A stretch of DNA of 60,000 bases from Cryptomeria japonica. Lineage: Eukaryota; Streptophyta; Pinopsida; Cupressales; Cupressaceae. The position numbers and the translations under genes are program-made. Under the pieces are notes generated by a model that worked only from the letters and a program-made list of their open reading frames with translations, had not been told where the DNA came from and made no database searches. Below are positions 1 to 10,780 of the stretch, one piece after another (the stretch's first letter is position 1; each line of letters starts with the position of its first letter). Location: positions 3,909,501 through 3,969,500 of the forward strand of contig NC_081414.1 in assembly GCF_030272615.1 (NCBI RefSeq), in the 5' to 3' direction.

Positions 1-2164
1 GGATGACTTTGAGATGAATTATTTGCATATTGTTCTTCACTTCACTCAACTAAACAACCCAGCTATAATACCCCAAATTACCACGCTTTTTTTAAATTAT
101 AATTTTCACTTGAATTTGTTAAGTGCTCGTTCCTTTGTATACTCTGGTACTTCCATCCATACGAGATAGGCATTTGTCCATTCGGAACAAATATTTATCC
201 ATACAAAATAGGTACTCCTCTATCCATCTAAGACAAACATTTATTCATATAGAATAGGTAAATGCTATGGCTAGAGACTTAGACTCGTCGAGACAAACTA
301 GGTCCTAAAGTCAATTACTAAAGACTACACACCCTTATTGGACTACACTCCCCTATTGGAAGTGCATCAAGTTTGTAGTCTTTTGTGAGTATATTTTAAT
401 ATATATTGATAAAAATGTAAATTTGAGCCCTACCTCAAAATTTGACCTAAAGCCTCGAGGAGTCAAGCAATCTATCTAAGATTATTTTTCAATAAACAAT
501 TAATATGTATCTTCATAATGATTCCATCTTGTTTGCTTATAGATTTGTCCTTTTTGAAAGATAAAACAAAACCCTTTGCGCCCTATTGGTAGAGACAAAT
601 ATGCAACAAATAGTTGGAGAAATTGCCAATTAAATTAGCAACTTTCCTTTGAAATTTAGAGGTACAACTCCCTCTTCTGATATGATTGGGTTTTTTTGGG
701 GGGGGAGTATGCTTTTAACTAGAAGAAGGAAAGGCAAACACGAAAGCAAAACAATGGGAAGGAACAGGGCTAAAAATAACACAAATGGGTGACTCAAAGT
801 CCACCAATTTGTTACACATGACAAACAGTCATGGAAAGCTAACAGATATTCCTCTTAGATAATGTAAATGCATCAAGACTCAAATTTCTATAAGCATGTA
901 CATTGACAACATAATATGCAGATGAATTCAAAGAACTAGTTGCAAATCTCAAAGTAAATACTAACTAGAAGAAAATGAATAAATACAAAGCCTCAAACAA
1001 ATTCCATGTTCTTAGAATCACATTCAAAGCACAAAGTCTCCATTTTCTGCATATAAAATTGTTTCTATAAGGGAAAACATTGTTAAATTCCAAATCTTAA
1101 CTTAAAAATAACACAAAAATGTTAATTGGTCGATTCTCACCCATGCATCAAAGTGCAAGGGGGATCGGTCCTCCTTTCTCTTCTGTCTATAGCTATATAA
1201 ATAAAGAAAATAGCTTCCTAAAAGATAACGGTTTCTTGGATAGAACCGTTTTTACTAAAGAAAAACTGAAAGCTACCTTAAAGCACATGTGGCATTACAT
1301 GAGTTTCACAATTCAAAGCCAAAATTGGAAACCTATTCTGACTATTATGATCGGTGCTCAAACAGCAAATAGAGCAGGATTCCTTCGCATGTTAAGCTCC
1401 CTCTCATGTCTTTTGGCTTTCTCCTCTTCCTCTTCAAGCACAAAAATCACTTGTACGTATTCAGCATAGTTACACCTACATTGCCAAGCCAAATTTGTCA
1501 ACCTAATAAGTATGTCTTCTTATGGATTTTTGATGAATTATGTATCCAATTGCATTATTAGTGCGGGACCGTCTCTTGGAAGTACCATTTTTAGCACTTG
1601 ATTATTGGACTGATTGCCTGGATTTTTTGCTGCAACAATTTCCTCTTGTAATTGGTGATTGTGATTATCACCTTGCCTTTCTATCTTTCCCAACAACATC
1701 ATCGTCTCTATATACCCTGCAAAACAAGTTTGTTGTTTCCATGCAAGAGCATATAATCTAAGGATAAGCTCTTCTTATTCATTCTATGGCCAATTCAAAT
1801 TAGGGTTAACTACAGGAAGTTGATCATTATGGGGTAGAACCATTCTAAGAAGAATAAATCATGTTGATATGTTACTTCACTCAACTTTGAGCAAGTATAA
1901 ACATGTTAAATATCTTCTGCAAGAAAAGACCTCATTAAATGTTATAACTCGTGCCACCAACTTTACATGTCTTTCATTGTTGAATTAGCCATTACAGAGA
2001 CGTACATGCAAATCTTCATAGGATTAGGTCTTGAGAAGAATGTAATGTATGGCAATTGGCAAGTTAAATATTTCAAAGCATGATTGTATAAGTTCTTGAA
2101 TCCTCCAATATCCTGATGCCATTGTGACTCGTTCATTACTTAGTATGACCCATTTCTTTTAGAG
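1..2164. other. AT-rich spacer, no gene recognised
   Basis: No domain, splice-consistent exon or complete transposon is visible here. Positions 153-262 hold three loose copies of a motif of the form TCCATAC(A/G)(A/G)ATAGG. At 1230-1252 a short inverted repeat (AACGGTTT...GAACCGTT) interrupts an open frame at 1119-1469 that I do not believe is coding. The longest open frames have no recognisable product and sit in simple AT-rich DNA. Confidence 0.6.
625..712. repeat. Dispersed repeat shared with about 18335-18433
   Basis: A block containing AGTTGGAGA.ATTGC, then CAACTCCCTCTT(A/C)TGAT and a G/T-rich run ending GCTTTTAAC or ACTTTTAAC, occurs here and again near 18335-18433 on the same strand. 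The match is interrupted by small indels, as expected for two old copies of one interspersed element. I cannot assign the family; the position next to LTR debris suggests a retrotransposon LTR fragment. Confidence 0.4.
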
Positions 2165-2900
2165 GAGTATCGGCCGCTTGGAAAGGTCAGGCACTTGATC
2201 ATCAATGGAAGTGATGCCAAAGTTCCCAAGTCGACTGATCAGTCGATAGGTACCGGTATTCATCATAAGGATTGCAAAGTCGGGTTGTTTTTGAACTCGG
2301 GAACCCTAAAGACAATTCCAAACTACTAAGGTTCACCGACCATCACTTGAGCCAACGCACAGACAAGAGGGGTTAGGGAAACGATCCTCTAAGGAAGGCT
2401 AGAAGTAACAAGACTTGGTTCCAAAGGGAAATTGAGGGTTGATAGTGCGACATAAGATGCCTATGAGATAATTTTCAAGGTCGAAGGTGGCGGTTGAAAA
2501 ATTGGCAAAGGGGGGGAGTGGAAACACGTCAATATTTGTAGTTATAGAATTAGTAAAGAAACATTCAGACGTGGAGGTAAGAAAAGATTGCGCAACATAT
2601 TCAAAGTGAGAAGAGGTAAAACTGATTGATTTATTCATATAAAGGCATAAGCCTATTTATAGTTGCAGAATGCATAAAAATACAATGTCTACTATAGAAA
2701 GTAAGAAGGACCACCCTTTATGACAAGGCTTAAAAGCTTATTTATCATTTCTAAATGTTGGGAAGATACAAATCAATCTAGGGACCTAAAACCCTAGCCA
2801 GCATAATTGTTGGAAGATCTAACAAGAACCCCATTGGATCTAATTTTGGATGATTGAAGAGGCTAGATAGGAAAGGTGTGTCATTTAACCATACCTTGGC
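2165..2900 (-). repeat. LTR-like fragment with minus-strand TATA box
   Basis: Read on the minus strand, 2661-2652 gives TATAAATAGG, followed by a T-rich stretch and GAATAAATCAATC. This is the usual arrangement at the U3/R border of plant LTRs. A minus-strand open frame at 2399-2638 lies just downstream of this TATA box, where U5 or leader sequence would be, and has no recognisable product. Boundaries are not visible and no PBS, TSD or second copy was found, so the assignment rests on the promoter-like layout only. Confidence 0.3.
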
Positions 2901-3300
2901 ATTAATCATTATGAGTTTTAGTGTAGGGTAGAAAAGAAGATTGCCTACAAAATTGAATCCAAGGTGACTCAGGGAATGGAGATTTCTACAAGCATTAAAT
3001 GAGGATGGGCCATGACCATCTTTGTTTAATCCATGTCAAAAGCTTTCAAGATGGTTTTACAGGAATGGTGGTTGGATGAATAATTGGAATTTAACAACAC
3101 TCATGTGCTCATTTGTTATGTTATCCATCGCATTCCTACAAATAGAAGGCCTAAAAAAAATGTTGCTTCAAGTTTAAATGCTAGTCGTTGATCTGGAGTT
3201 AGCACAACAAGATCAATGATGAGCATTCTTTGACTAGATTTAAATAATTCAGCCCAGAGAAGTATGTGATCATGCACTAGCATGATACAAGTCACATCAA
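2901..3300. other. Spacer, nothing recognised
   Basis: AT-rich sequence with no long open frame, repeat or RNA gene that I can support. It ends at the left arm of the hairpin that starts at 3301. Confidence 0.6.
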
Positions 3301-3519
3301 CAAAGGAATAGAAACCCTAAAAATATTCCTTGACTCTCTTTCATGAGAGCAAGTCAAAGTGAATCACTTCTTTAGGCTCTTTCGTATTCCAATGTATGGA
3401 TGAAAGTGGGATACACACACACACACATTGGAATACGAAAGAGGCTAGGGAAGTGATTCACTTTGACTTTATCTTATGAAAGAGAGTCAAGGAATACTTT
3501 TAGGGTTTCTATTCCTTTG
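3301..3519. repeat. Near-perfect inverted repeat (95-bp arms), MITE-like hairpin
   Basis: The arm 3301-3395 (beginning CAAAGGAATAGAAACCC) is mirrored by 3425-3519 (ending GGGTTTCTATTCCTTTG) with only a few mismatches. The two are separated by a ~29-nt loop containing (CA)n. The outer end of the right arm abuts a long microsatellite. Such a foldback could be a MITE, a self-ligated duplication, or a small-RNA precursor. No flanking target duplication is obvious, so the mechanism is open. Confidence 0.8.
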
Positions 3520-3787
3520 TATATATATATCTATATATATACACACAATATGTATATGTATATGTATATGTATATGCATATGTACATGTACATGCATATG
3601 TACATGTACATGCATATGTACATGTACATGTACATGTACATGTATGTGTATACATGTATATATACAAACATATATACATACATAAATACATATATCCATA
3701 CATGCATACATACATACATACATCCATACATACATATGTGTATGTATGTATACACGTATACATATACATATATATGTATGTTTGTGT

Positions 3788-3824
<37 letters not shown>

Positions 3825-3826
3825 AT
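3520..3826. repeat. Compound microsatellite (TA / TATATG / ACATGT / ATAC / CA)
   Basis: Successive tracts of (TA)n, (TATATG)n, (ACATGT)n and (ATACATAC)n, then (CA)n at about 3788-3812 and (TA)n to 3826. All open frames through it, such as runs of Met-Tyr or Ile-Cys, are artefacts of the repeat. The tract begins exactly where the right arm of the 3301-3519 hairpin ends. Confidence 0.95.
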
Positions 3827-3835
3827 AAAAACTTG

Positions 3836-4117
3836 ACAATTTTGTATTATTGAACAAGCAAATTGACGGTGATGCAATATTGGAGATGAATGAATGAATC
3901 CTTATAAATGGATGAATGAAACCCCAAATGCAAAACCTAGAGGCTAGATTAAATTAGCACACGTGCCAAGTGTCATAATCATAATGAATGAGGCAACTTA
4001 AGCTATTATTAGCCTAATCAAATAAAAATAAAAAATACCTAATTTAAGCTTAAGTGAAAAGGTAATAAAGGACCTAATTAATAAATAATTAGATGAATGT
4101 TCTAATTACTCAAACAC
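3836..4117 (-). repeat. 3' LTR of the old copia element, truncated
   Basis: 3836-4014 matches 18078-18253 closely (shared blocks TTTTGTATTATTG, GGATGAATGAAACCC, AAGTGTCA.AATCATAATG). On the minus strand the LTR would begin at 4117 with TGTTTGAGTAATTAG, directly after a purine-rich CTTAAGGGAGG that fits a polypurine tract. The LTR's 3' end is lost where the microsatellite begins. Combining the two damaged copies suggests a full LTR of roughly 390 bp. Confidence 0.6.
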
Positions 4118-4841
4118 CTCCCTTAAGATTAACTTAGGGATCAACTAAAGAGTTAATGATAAATACAAAATGCATGCATGTATGAGTCCCGACAACTAGG
4201 ATTGATCAGGTACTCATGTATAAACCAATGCAATGCAATGCAACTCACACAAACAAATAAAAGGAGCAAGCCATATGGGAAGATCTCCTCTCCAAATGAG
4301 AGAAAAATAAATGAAAAAGAAAGTACACATGACAAGTATGAAGGAATCGAGATGTCCTCCCAAGTACTAAATCAATCGTATAAGTACAATCAAGATTTCT
4401 CCCATAAGAGAGAAAAGATGAGATGATATATTCCCCCATAACCAAGAAGCTCCAATGTCAAAGATGAAGGCTCGAGGATGAATGCTGATGAAAATCCAAG
4501 AGCGACAAACCACATTCCTCCCCTTGGGAATAAAGAAATCAAATGGCCAAGGTAGAAGTAGCTCCATGAAAGGACATGGAATGAATAATCTCATGATGTG
4601 TGTCATGGAAGATTGCTCAATTGTCCACATGTTTGAATTATGATGTGTCAGATCAATTGAAGCAAACCCAAACAATTATGAAGATATTTGATTAACAAAC
4701 TTTGAAGGCACTAAAGATGGGATGACAGGAATTATCAAGTTGTAATCAAGGAGGAATGGAATATCCTCAATCATGCCCCCAATGTCTATATATAGTGTTC
4801 CATGTATCAAATAATCCTATAATATCTAGCAAGTACTCATC
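4118..4841 (-). other. 3' internal region of the old copia element, non-coding
   Basis: This lies between the last coding remnant and the polypurine-like stretch at about 4119-4130. It has repeated short blocks such as GAGAGAAAA and CATATGGGAAGATC, but no recognisable RT or RNase H. Open frames on both strands are short and overlap, so I treat them as chance. Confidence 0.45.
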
Positions 4842-5680
4842 TCACTGTGTTGAAACTGGAAGGGAACAATCAACCTCCTGAATTGAGTTGAACTTTGAAG
4901 AAGCGGGAGGTGGAGGAAGATCAACACAAGTCCTAGGAACCATTGTGGATGACTGAAGCACACATAGGTTCAAGTGACCAAACCTCTCCTCAGATTTATG
5001 ATCCACTCCCGATGCATGAGAGATAGGACCTATCAATGGAACTACATGCTCAATGGGAGCAAAATGTTAAAACTCATACAATTGTGATGCAAGATCAAAA
5101 CTTCCAACTACAACAAGTTCTCTACTATGCATGTCTCTAATGACCACTGAATCATGGGTGAACTCAACTATATTGCCCATCCTACTGTAAGTAATCTGGT
5201 AGATGGAAAAGAGGTTGGAGGACAATGAAGGGATACAGAGAACATTATTAAATATGCCACCATAAATCTCAATAGAACTGCTCACATTAACACTCATGTC
5301 AGTATTATTACCCATCAAAATTTGTGGATATGCACGATGCTCAAAGGAAGAGAACATGCCCTCTGATGATGCCATATGATGTGAGGCTCTTGAATTAAAA
5401 AGCCACCTAGAGGACTGATGTGTGGATGCAAAGAGAACATGGCCCTTCATCTTGTCTTCACCACATTCCATAGAGGAAGATGTACTAGATGAAGGGGGAT
5501 AAATATTGTGCTTCTGTAGAAGATTTGCCAACTCATCAATTTTCTTTTCATAACATTTACGCTCATCATGTCTTCATTTGTTGCAATAAGCACACTTGGG
5601 ATTGTCCTTCTTGGATGAAGAACTCTTGGAAGAGGCAAAAGAATCTAAATCATGTGCATACGAGGGTAAGTGCACAAAGA
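4842..5680 (-). pseudogene. Copia gag zinc knuckle / protease remnant
   Basis: Read on the minus strand from about 5680, a Ser/Lys-rich stretch leads into a CX2CX4HX4C zinc knuckle (CAYC...H...C) that contains an in-frame TGA. It is followed by a linker and the protease motif region reading WLFNSRASHHM. In active copia proteases this is W.(L/I)DSGASHHM, so the catalytic aspartate and glycine are lost. After the frame LFSIYQIT...QLYEF a TAA stop interrupts. The frame then continues with EERFGHLN, a relic of the GAG-pre-integrase HHCC segment. Everything beyond it (integrase core, RT, RNase H) is absent. Confident as a copia pol remnant; it cannot be functional. Confidence 0.8.
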
Positions 5681-5799
5681 TGGAGGACCAAAAAGGGGTC
5701 TTAAGATGCCACTTTTTTTTTAAATCAACAAAGTCTGAACTTCAACAAGAAATTGAAGATAGGTACACTCAAAATTTGAAGATGCAACAAAAACAAGAG

Positions 5800-6019
5800 T
5801 TGAAGTGCTCGGAATCTACTTTCTAAACAACTAATTTGTTTTGAAAAAGCTAGAGACTAAGGGTTTCAAAAAGGGGCACCACATTTATTGGTCCTATTTT
5901 TAGTTGAAGTGCTATGAATCTACTTTCTAAACTACTTATTTGTTTTGAAAAAGGCAGAGACTAAGGGTTTCAAAAAAGGGCACCAGAAAAACATAACATA
6001 GCACTAAATGTGGTGCCCC
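5800..6019. repeat. 81-bp direct duplication plus short inverted repeat
   Basis: 5800-5880 (TTGAAGTGCTCGGAATCTAC onward, ending GGGTTTCAAAAAGGGGCACC) is repeated at 5904-5984 with a few changes. The first copy ends with GGGGCACCACATTTA (5873-5887). Its exact reverse complement TAAATGTGGTGCCCC lies at 6005-6019. The structure belongs to the left part of the candidate TIR element. Confidence 0.8.
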
Positions 6020-6323
6020 TAAAATGTTAACTTTTATTTAGAATTTGAAAATCGCTCTAGTGAAAAACTAGCTAATACCATGAAGTTTATTCCAATTTTT
6101 TCGGCTATTTTATGATGAATATATGATTTTTTACAAATTTCAAAAGTGGACACATCCTGAAAAACAAAAGTTTGAGCATGCTCCCCCCAAAAATTTGTGA
6201 AAACTAATTTAAAAATAATTTTTTATTATTATTATTTCAATTGTGTAGAATGGAGTCTAGTTTCTAAAAATGTAATTTGTTTCAAAATTTAAAGGAATAA
6301 AGATCTACACCCAAAATACGACA
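6020..6323. other. Spacer inside the candidate TIR element
   Basis: AT-rich, with runs such as TTTTTTATTATTATTATTTC, and no coding signal. It ends where the LTR-like sequence begins at TGTTGG. Confidence 0.6.
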
Positions 6324-7739
6324 TGTTGGTTTTGTTGGATGGGGAGATTGTTGGATGTTGCTGAGAGTTTGTTGGAATGATGTGTTGTCATTGATGTCAA
6401 CATATTCTTTTGTGTATTCCAGTGTTGTAGAATGAGTTGGTTTAGCCTGTGTATTGCAGATGAGTTAATGTAGATTAAAGGGTTTCTGGTATGTTGTCTG
6501 CATATGGTTCATTCCCATTTGGCAAAGGTCTGAATGATGTTTTGATCAAGCTACGAGATCTGGTATTGAGGTTGATATTTAGTTGTTTATGTTATTCGGT
6601 ATTTTGTTTGTGCTCTAAATTTCTTCGAAATTGCTATATCTTTAGTTGCGGATGTATGGGATGTGTTTTGGACATTGATGTATATCCTCAGTTCGATTGG
6701 TTCATGATTTGGGAATCCACAAGTGAATCTTTCATTTTGACAGTCAGTTATGATGGTGTTCTTGAGCTCCAGTGGTGAGATGATAATGATTCTAGTAATT
6801 CCAGTTGTTGTGGTGTAATTCATATTACTTGTGAATATCTCTAGAGCGTGTTCTATGTGTATTGGTGGTCTGCATTGATTATTGTGCGTGTTATTGAAGA
6901 CTTCTCTTGTTTGGTGATGTTTTTCGTGCACTATGCGACATTCTTGGTGGTTGTAGCGTGTTGCAGATGATCAAGGCATAATTGTTGGAGGTATTGTCTG
7001 TTTGCGGTGTTGATTTAGGTCCAGACTATGTCTTAGCCGACATCATTTTGGTCCGCATGTATTGTTGTATCATGTGAGGTTATTATTTAGTAATTTGTAT
7101 TGAGGGTTTAGCTGACCTTGAAATATAGGTTGATGTATTGTATAAATAAATGTAAAAATCATGTAAGATGTATGTCTGCGATCCTTGAGTCGGTGTATGA
7201 TCGAGTTGTATGTGCGAATAAGAGATTTGCTCTTTCGGAAGTGTGAAGGAGAGAAGAGAAGTGTTGTAGAGCCTAGACTATGTGCTTAATCGGAACAATA
7301 TGCAGGCATATGGAGATGCTATTTTCACAGTTCATGTAATCTGGATTGTTGTCTGAATGCTTTTGTAAGTCAGTGAGACTTCCTGTAAGATAGTGAGCCT
7401 TCCCTAAAGTTTGTAGCCTTTCTAGGTTTCATAATTGAGCAGTGAGCTCTAGGTAGTGTGTCTGAATGCATGTGCATTCCCCATTGTAATATTTCATTTA
7501 CTCCTAACGGGGTATTATCTCATTGTGGGTAGGTTCTCACCATGGTTTTTCCCTTAACCGAGTTTTCCACGTCAAAAATCTTGGTGTTATGTGTGATATT
7601 GATGTGGTGTTGTTTCATGCTTTAACTTTTAATTATTAGATCTAATTTGTGGTTTAAGTTGCAGAAAGTTTTTGTGCAAACTGATTCACACCCCCCCCCC
7701 CTCTTAGTTCGTTGCATTGTTGCCAATAGGTTTTTGACA
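6324..7739 (+). mobile_element. Solo LTR of a Ty1-copia-type retrotransposon
   Basis: The block opens with TGTTGGTTTTGTTGGATG. Near its 3' end it has the phrase GGTTTTTCCC...GAGTTTTCCACG (about 7540-7570), which is typical of R/U5 in plant copia LTRs. The same phrase, inverted, occurs in the 10786-12036 LTR. A poly-C run and CTCTTAGTTCG follow before TTTTTGACA. No PBS (TGGTATCAGAGC) follows and there is no coding sequence, so this is a solo LTR. Flanks CGACA (6319-6323) and TGACA (7735-7739) could be a target duplication altered at a CpG, which would move the true 3' end a few bases. Boundaries are approximate. Confidence 0.55.
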
Positions 7740-8172
7740 AAAAATGAACACTAACAAAATAAATTAGAGATGAAGACCTTCACAAAATGAAAATGTGAAA
7801 AGAATTACATGGATGGATAACTAAGAGAGAGCTTAACATTCTCATTGTGCTCATTTTTGTTTTCATTGAAACACGTGCAAACTTGACAGAGAGCATGAAG
7901 AAAAATGTGTGAAAATTTTGCATGTTTGCAAAAATACACATCTTAGGCTTGATAAGGATGTCCAAGCCTTTGGGTTGGATGCCCAAGGCAAATCCAATCC
8001 TAAGGCTTGGTGTTTCCCAAGGTAGTTACTTTGGCGCACACCAAATTCAAAAAATGTAAATTTTGCATTTGGCTTACAGCCTATTTAGTGCGCACCAAAT
8101 ATGGCACACACCAAATGTATTGCATTAACAATTTTTAATCTCTCTCCCTCCCTGTCTCTATTCATCAGTGCA
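7740..8172. other. Spacer with ATTTGG/CCAAAT motifs
   Basis: From about 8025 the motif GGCGCACACCAAAT or GGCACACACCAAAT recurs, matching the motif family at 9795-9972 on the far side of the foldback. No coding signal is visible. Confidence 0.5.
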
Positions 8173-9745
8173 ATATATACATAAAATATAACATTTGTCA
8201 CATTTTAATATGTCCTTTTCTTTTCTTCTACTTTAAGTTATATTTTATGGATATATTGGCAGGATGTTTGAGAGTGGTTTCAGATCTCTAGGAGTTATAA
8301 TGTAGATTCTAGTTTTTAGAATATTCATATATAAATTTTAGACACATTCAAATTTTAGTAATCAACATGCTTGTATCAACATTCTCTCTTTGGTCTCTTC
8401 CTAGATCTTTCCCTACATCCCCCCCTCTCTCTCTGGTATACCCCTCCCTTACTCCCTCCATCTCTCTCACTTGCTCTCTCTAGTCTCTCCCTCTCTTTCC
8501 ATCCCTTCCTCTCTCTTTAGCCTCACCCTCTCTTTCTATAAACCTCCCCCCCTCTCTCTCAAGTCACTCCCTCTCTTTCCCTTAACCCCTCCCTTCCCCC
8601 CCCTCTCTCTCATGTCTCTCCCTCTCTTTCCCTCCCTCGCTCTCACTTGGGCTCTTTTTGTACATAGAGGTGATAGACCTAGAGCCTAGGGAGAGAGGGG
8701 TGAGAGACCTGGGAATAGAGATAGAGATGAGAGAGATATAGCATGGGAATAGAGGTGGGTAATGAGATGGGGAGGGAGAGAGAGAGAGGTATATATGGAG
8801 GGAGGGAGAGACATAGGGATGAGGAGATAGACAGAGGGAAGAGAAAGGAAGGGAGTTCCATGAATAGAGATGGGGATTAGGCAAAAATGCAAGGTAGAGA
8901 AAGAGAGATGATGGGAAAGGCCTATAGATGGGATATGTAGAGAGGTGATGGAGAGAGAGATGTTCACAAAGAGAGAAAGAGGGGTAAGGAGATAGGGGGA
9001 GAGATTGAGAGGGAGGTAAATAACTAGAGAGGGAAGAGACTCAGAGCATGGGAGCGAGGGGCAAGAGACCTAGGGAGAAAGATAGAGGTGAGAGAGATAG
9101 AAGGGGAGAGAGGTGGGTAATGAGATAGGGATAAAGAGATAGAGAGGTAAAGATAGGGAAAGAGAGCCCTAGGGATGGCGAGAGATAGAGGGTTAGAGGA
9201 AGAAGTAATGATCGAGAGAATGGAGAGAGAGAGGGGGAAAATAAATAATAAGAGAGGGAGAGAGAAGAAGAGAGATCAAAGGAGGAAGGGATAGATATGG
9301 GGGTAAGGTATGAAGGTGAGGTATAAAGGGAGAGAAGGTGGGAGAGACCTAAAGAAATAAAGGTAGTGAGGGGGAGGTGTGTAAAGAGAGAGAAAACATA
9401 TTGTAGAGAGTGAAGGGTAGGAAAGAGAGGTAAGGAGGTAGCGAAGTAGATCTTAGGGTTGAGAGGAGAGAGTGAGATAGAGAGGTAGAAATGGGATAAA
9501 GGAAGAGTGATAGAGAGAGATCTATAGGTTTAGAGTTTGGGGAAGATAAAGGCACTGGCATAGATTGAGTGAGAGAATGTTGATTATTGAAATTTGATTG
9601 TCTGAAAATTTAAATGATCGTGTAAAACCTAGAATCTACATTATAACTCCTAGAGATCTGAAACCACTAACAAACATCCTCCCAATATATACATGAAATA
9701 TAACTTAAAGTATAAGTGCTTAAATGTTATATTTCATGTATATAT
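8173..9745. repeat. Large foldback: inverted arms around a CT-rich then GA-rich core
   Basis: The left arm 8173-8390 contains TGGTTTCAGATCTCTAGGAG and TATAATGTAGATTCTAG. Their reverse complements occur in order in the right arm 9571-9745. Between the arms, about 8390-8660 is almost pure pyrimidine (CTCTCTCCCTCC) and about 8690-9560 almost pure purine (GAGAGAGGGAG). The core is therefore itself a giant imperfect palindrome. Long low-complexity frames rich in Ser/Leu/Pro or Arg/Glu across it are composition artefacts. It may be a foldback transposon or a captured inverted duplication that grew by slippage. Confidence 0.75.
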
Positions 9746-9794
9746 TCTTGTTGGGAGAGAGAGAGTGAAAGAGAACTTAGACAATTTGCCAATG

Positions 9795-9972
9795 CTAGAC
9801 ATTTGGCTAGCGCCAAATTTGGTGCTAGCCAAATGGAAATGAATTTTGAAAAGTGCATTTTCATTTGGCTAGTGCCGAATTTGGTGCTCGCCTTATTTGG
9901 CACACACCAAATAGACTTGGTGCATTCCAAATATATTGAGTGCCTTATTTGGTGTGTGCCAAATGGCTACAT
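9795..9972. repeat. Cluster of palindromic CCAAATTTGG motifs
   Basis: 9800-9835 is a nearly perfect 36-bp palindrome (CATTTGGCTAGC / GCTAGCCAAATG around CCAAATTTGG). Related half-palindromes follow to 9972 (TTTGGCACACACCAAAT, TTTGGTGTGTGCCAAAT). A 133-codon open frame passes through it but has no recognisable content. The motif family also lies on the left side of the foldback near 8030-8120. Confidence 0.75.
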
Positions 9973-10029
9973 TTGGGAAAACAAAATTGAGGATTTTTCG
10001 GTCCCCCATCTTGGTGCACTTCCCTATGA

Positions 10030-10720
10030 CTTTGAAGCTGGAGGTGGCTTAGCAAACTATGTACCTTTGTTATTTTGTATCTTATTCTTTTGTTTCCCTA
10101 TAGATATAGGAATTTGAGAAACCAAGGCCTAATATTTGAAACCGAAAGCTCAATTAAGTTGCGACAACTTGGCCTGCTCCTGTGTCAGGCACTCACAAAA
10201 TACCTTAAATGAAGGCATAGTGAATGTGGAATAAAATGATGAAACAAAGAATTGAAATTAGCATCAAAGCTTGGAAAAAAATAGGAAGATGCACTCCTTG
10301 ACAATATTCTCCTTGCCATAACCCTGCAATTGTGATCTAATGGATTTGAACTTCTCCAGAAAGTCCTCTTTTTTTTGGAAACGAATCAGGAACCAATGAT
10401 GTCAAATTTATCTCAAGTTGAAGTGCATGAAAATCATTAATACCCCCAAACATTTGCTCAAATTTGAGCTAGATATCCCTAGGAGTTGTGCAAGAGTCAA
10501 TATGGAACTCGAGACTGTTTGAAACATGTAGGCCAATCAAACCTATAGGCTCATCCATCTTGTCCCTATGTTGAATGATCTCAAATTGATGAGTCAAATT
10601 GGGTTGGGTCTCATTTAAACAAGACCATAAACCCCTAGACCTAATTAATTTGCTCATTTTGGTCTTCAAGATATGATAGTTATGGGGTGTGAGTATCTCA
10701 ACAAAGGATTCCACCATTGG
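10030..10720 (-). pseudogene. Gag N-terminal half of the old copia element
   Basis: On the minus strand the frame starts near 10717 (MVESFVEILTPHNYHILK) and has the copia gag signatures LTPHNY..LK.KM..L....GLW, FEQMFGGINDFHALQLEI and DFLEKFKSIRSQLQGYG. It ends with the helix segment CLTQEQAKLSQLN near 10160. A TAG after RDI, a one-base frameshift near 10370 in an A-run and further stops break it. The sequence is cut by the inverted-repeat junction near 10025 and resumes as the zinc-knuckle piece at 5680. It lies 60 nt from the point where the younger copia inserted. Confidence 0.75.
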
Positions 10721-10780
10721 ATTTTGGTTTTAAGATTAGGCTAGGGTTGGGTCAATATAGGAAATTGAAAGATGATGATT

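Larger units (their letters stand above)
5667..10025. mobile_element. Candidate TIR element interrupting the old copia gag
   Basis: Between gag piece 10720-10030 and the zinc-knuckle piece starting at 5680, the two junctions carry inverted copies of one ~35-bp sequence. The left side reads AAGTGCACAAAGATGGAGGACC at about 5671-5692. The right side, read on the minus strand from about 10022, gives AAGTGCACCAAGATGGGGGACC. Terminal inverted repeats flanking foreign DNA inside a gag reading frame are what a DNA-transposon insertion would leave. No transposase is visible and a target duplication could not be fixed. It could be a non-autonomous or foldback-type element that later received the solo LTR at 6324-7739. 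Confidence 0.5.

Noticed and set aside
1119-1469. 116-codon plus-strand frame as a gene
   Set aside because: No recognisable domain, no splice or promoter context and poor composition (terminal Ser run).
3463-3877. Several 60-122-codon open frames on both strands
   Set aside because: They are translations of the compound microsatellite (Met-Tyr, Ile-Cys, His-Val runs) and have no real composition.
4178-4675. Overlapping frames on both strands
   Set aside because: They lie in the non-coding 3' part of the old copia element and overlap each other antisense; no protein signature.
8471-9561. Ser/Leu/Pro-rich open frames, up to 100 codons
   Set aside because: They arise from CT-rich and GA-rich low-complexity DNA; frames are open on overlapping phases alike.
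9716-10117. 133-codon plus-strand frame
   Set aside because: It runs through the palindrome cluster and then antisense through the copia gag remnant; no domain of its own.
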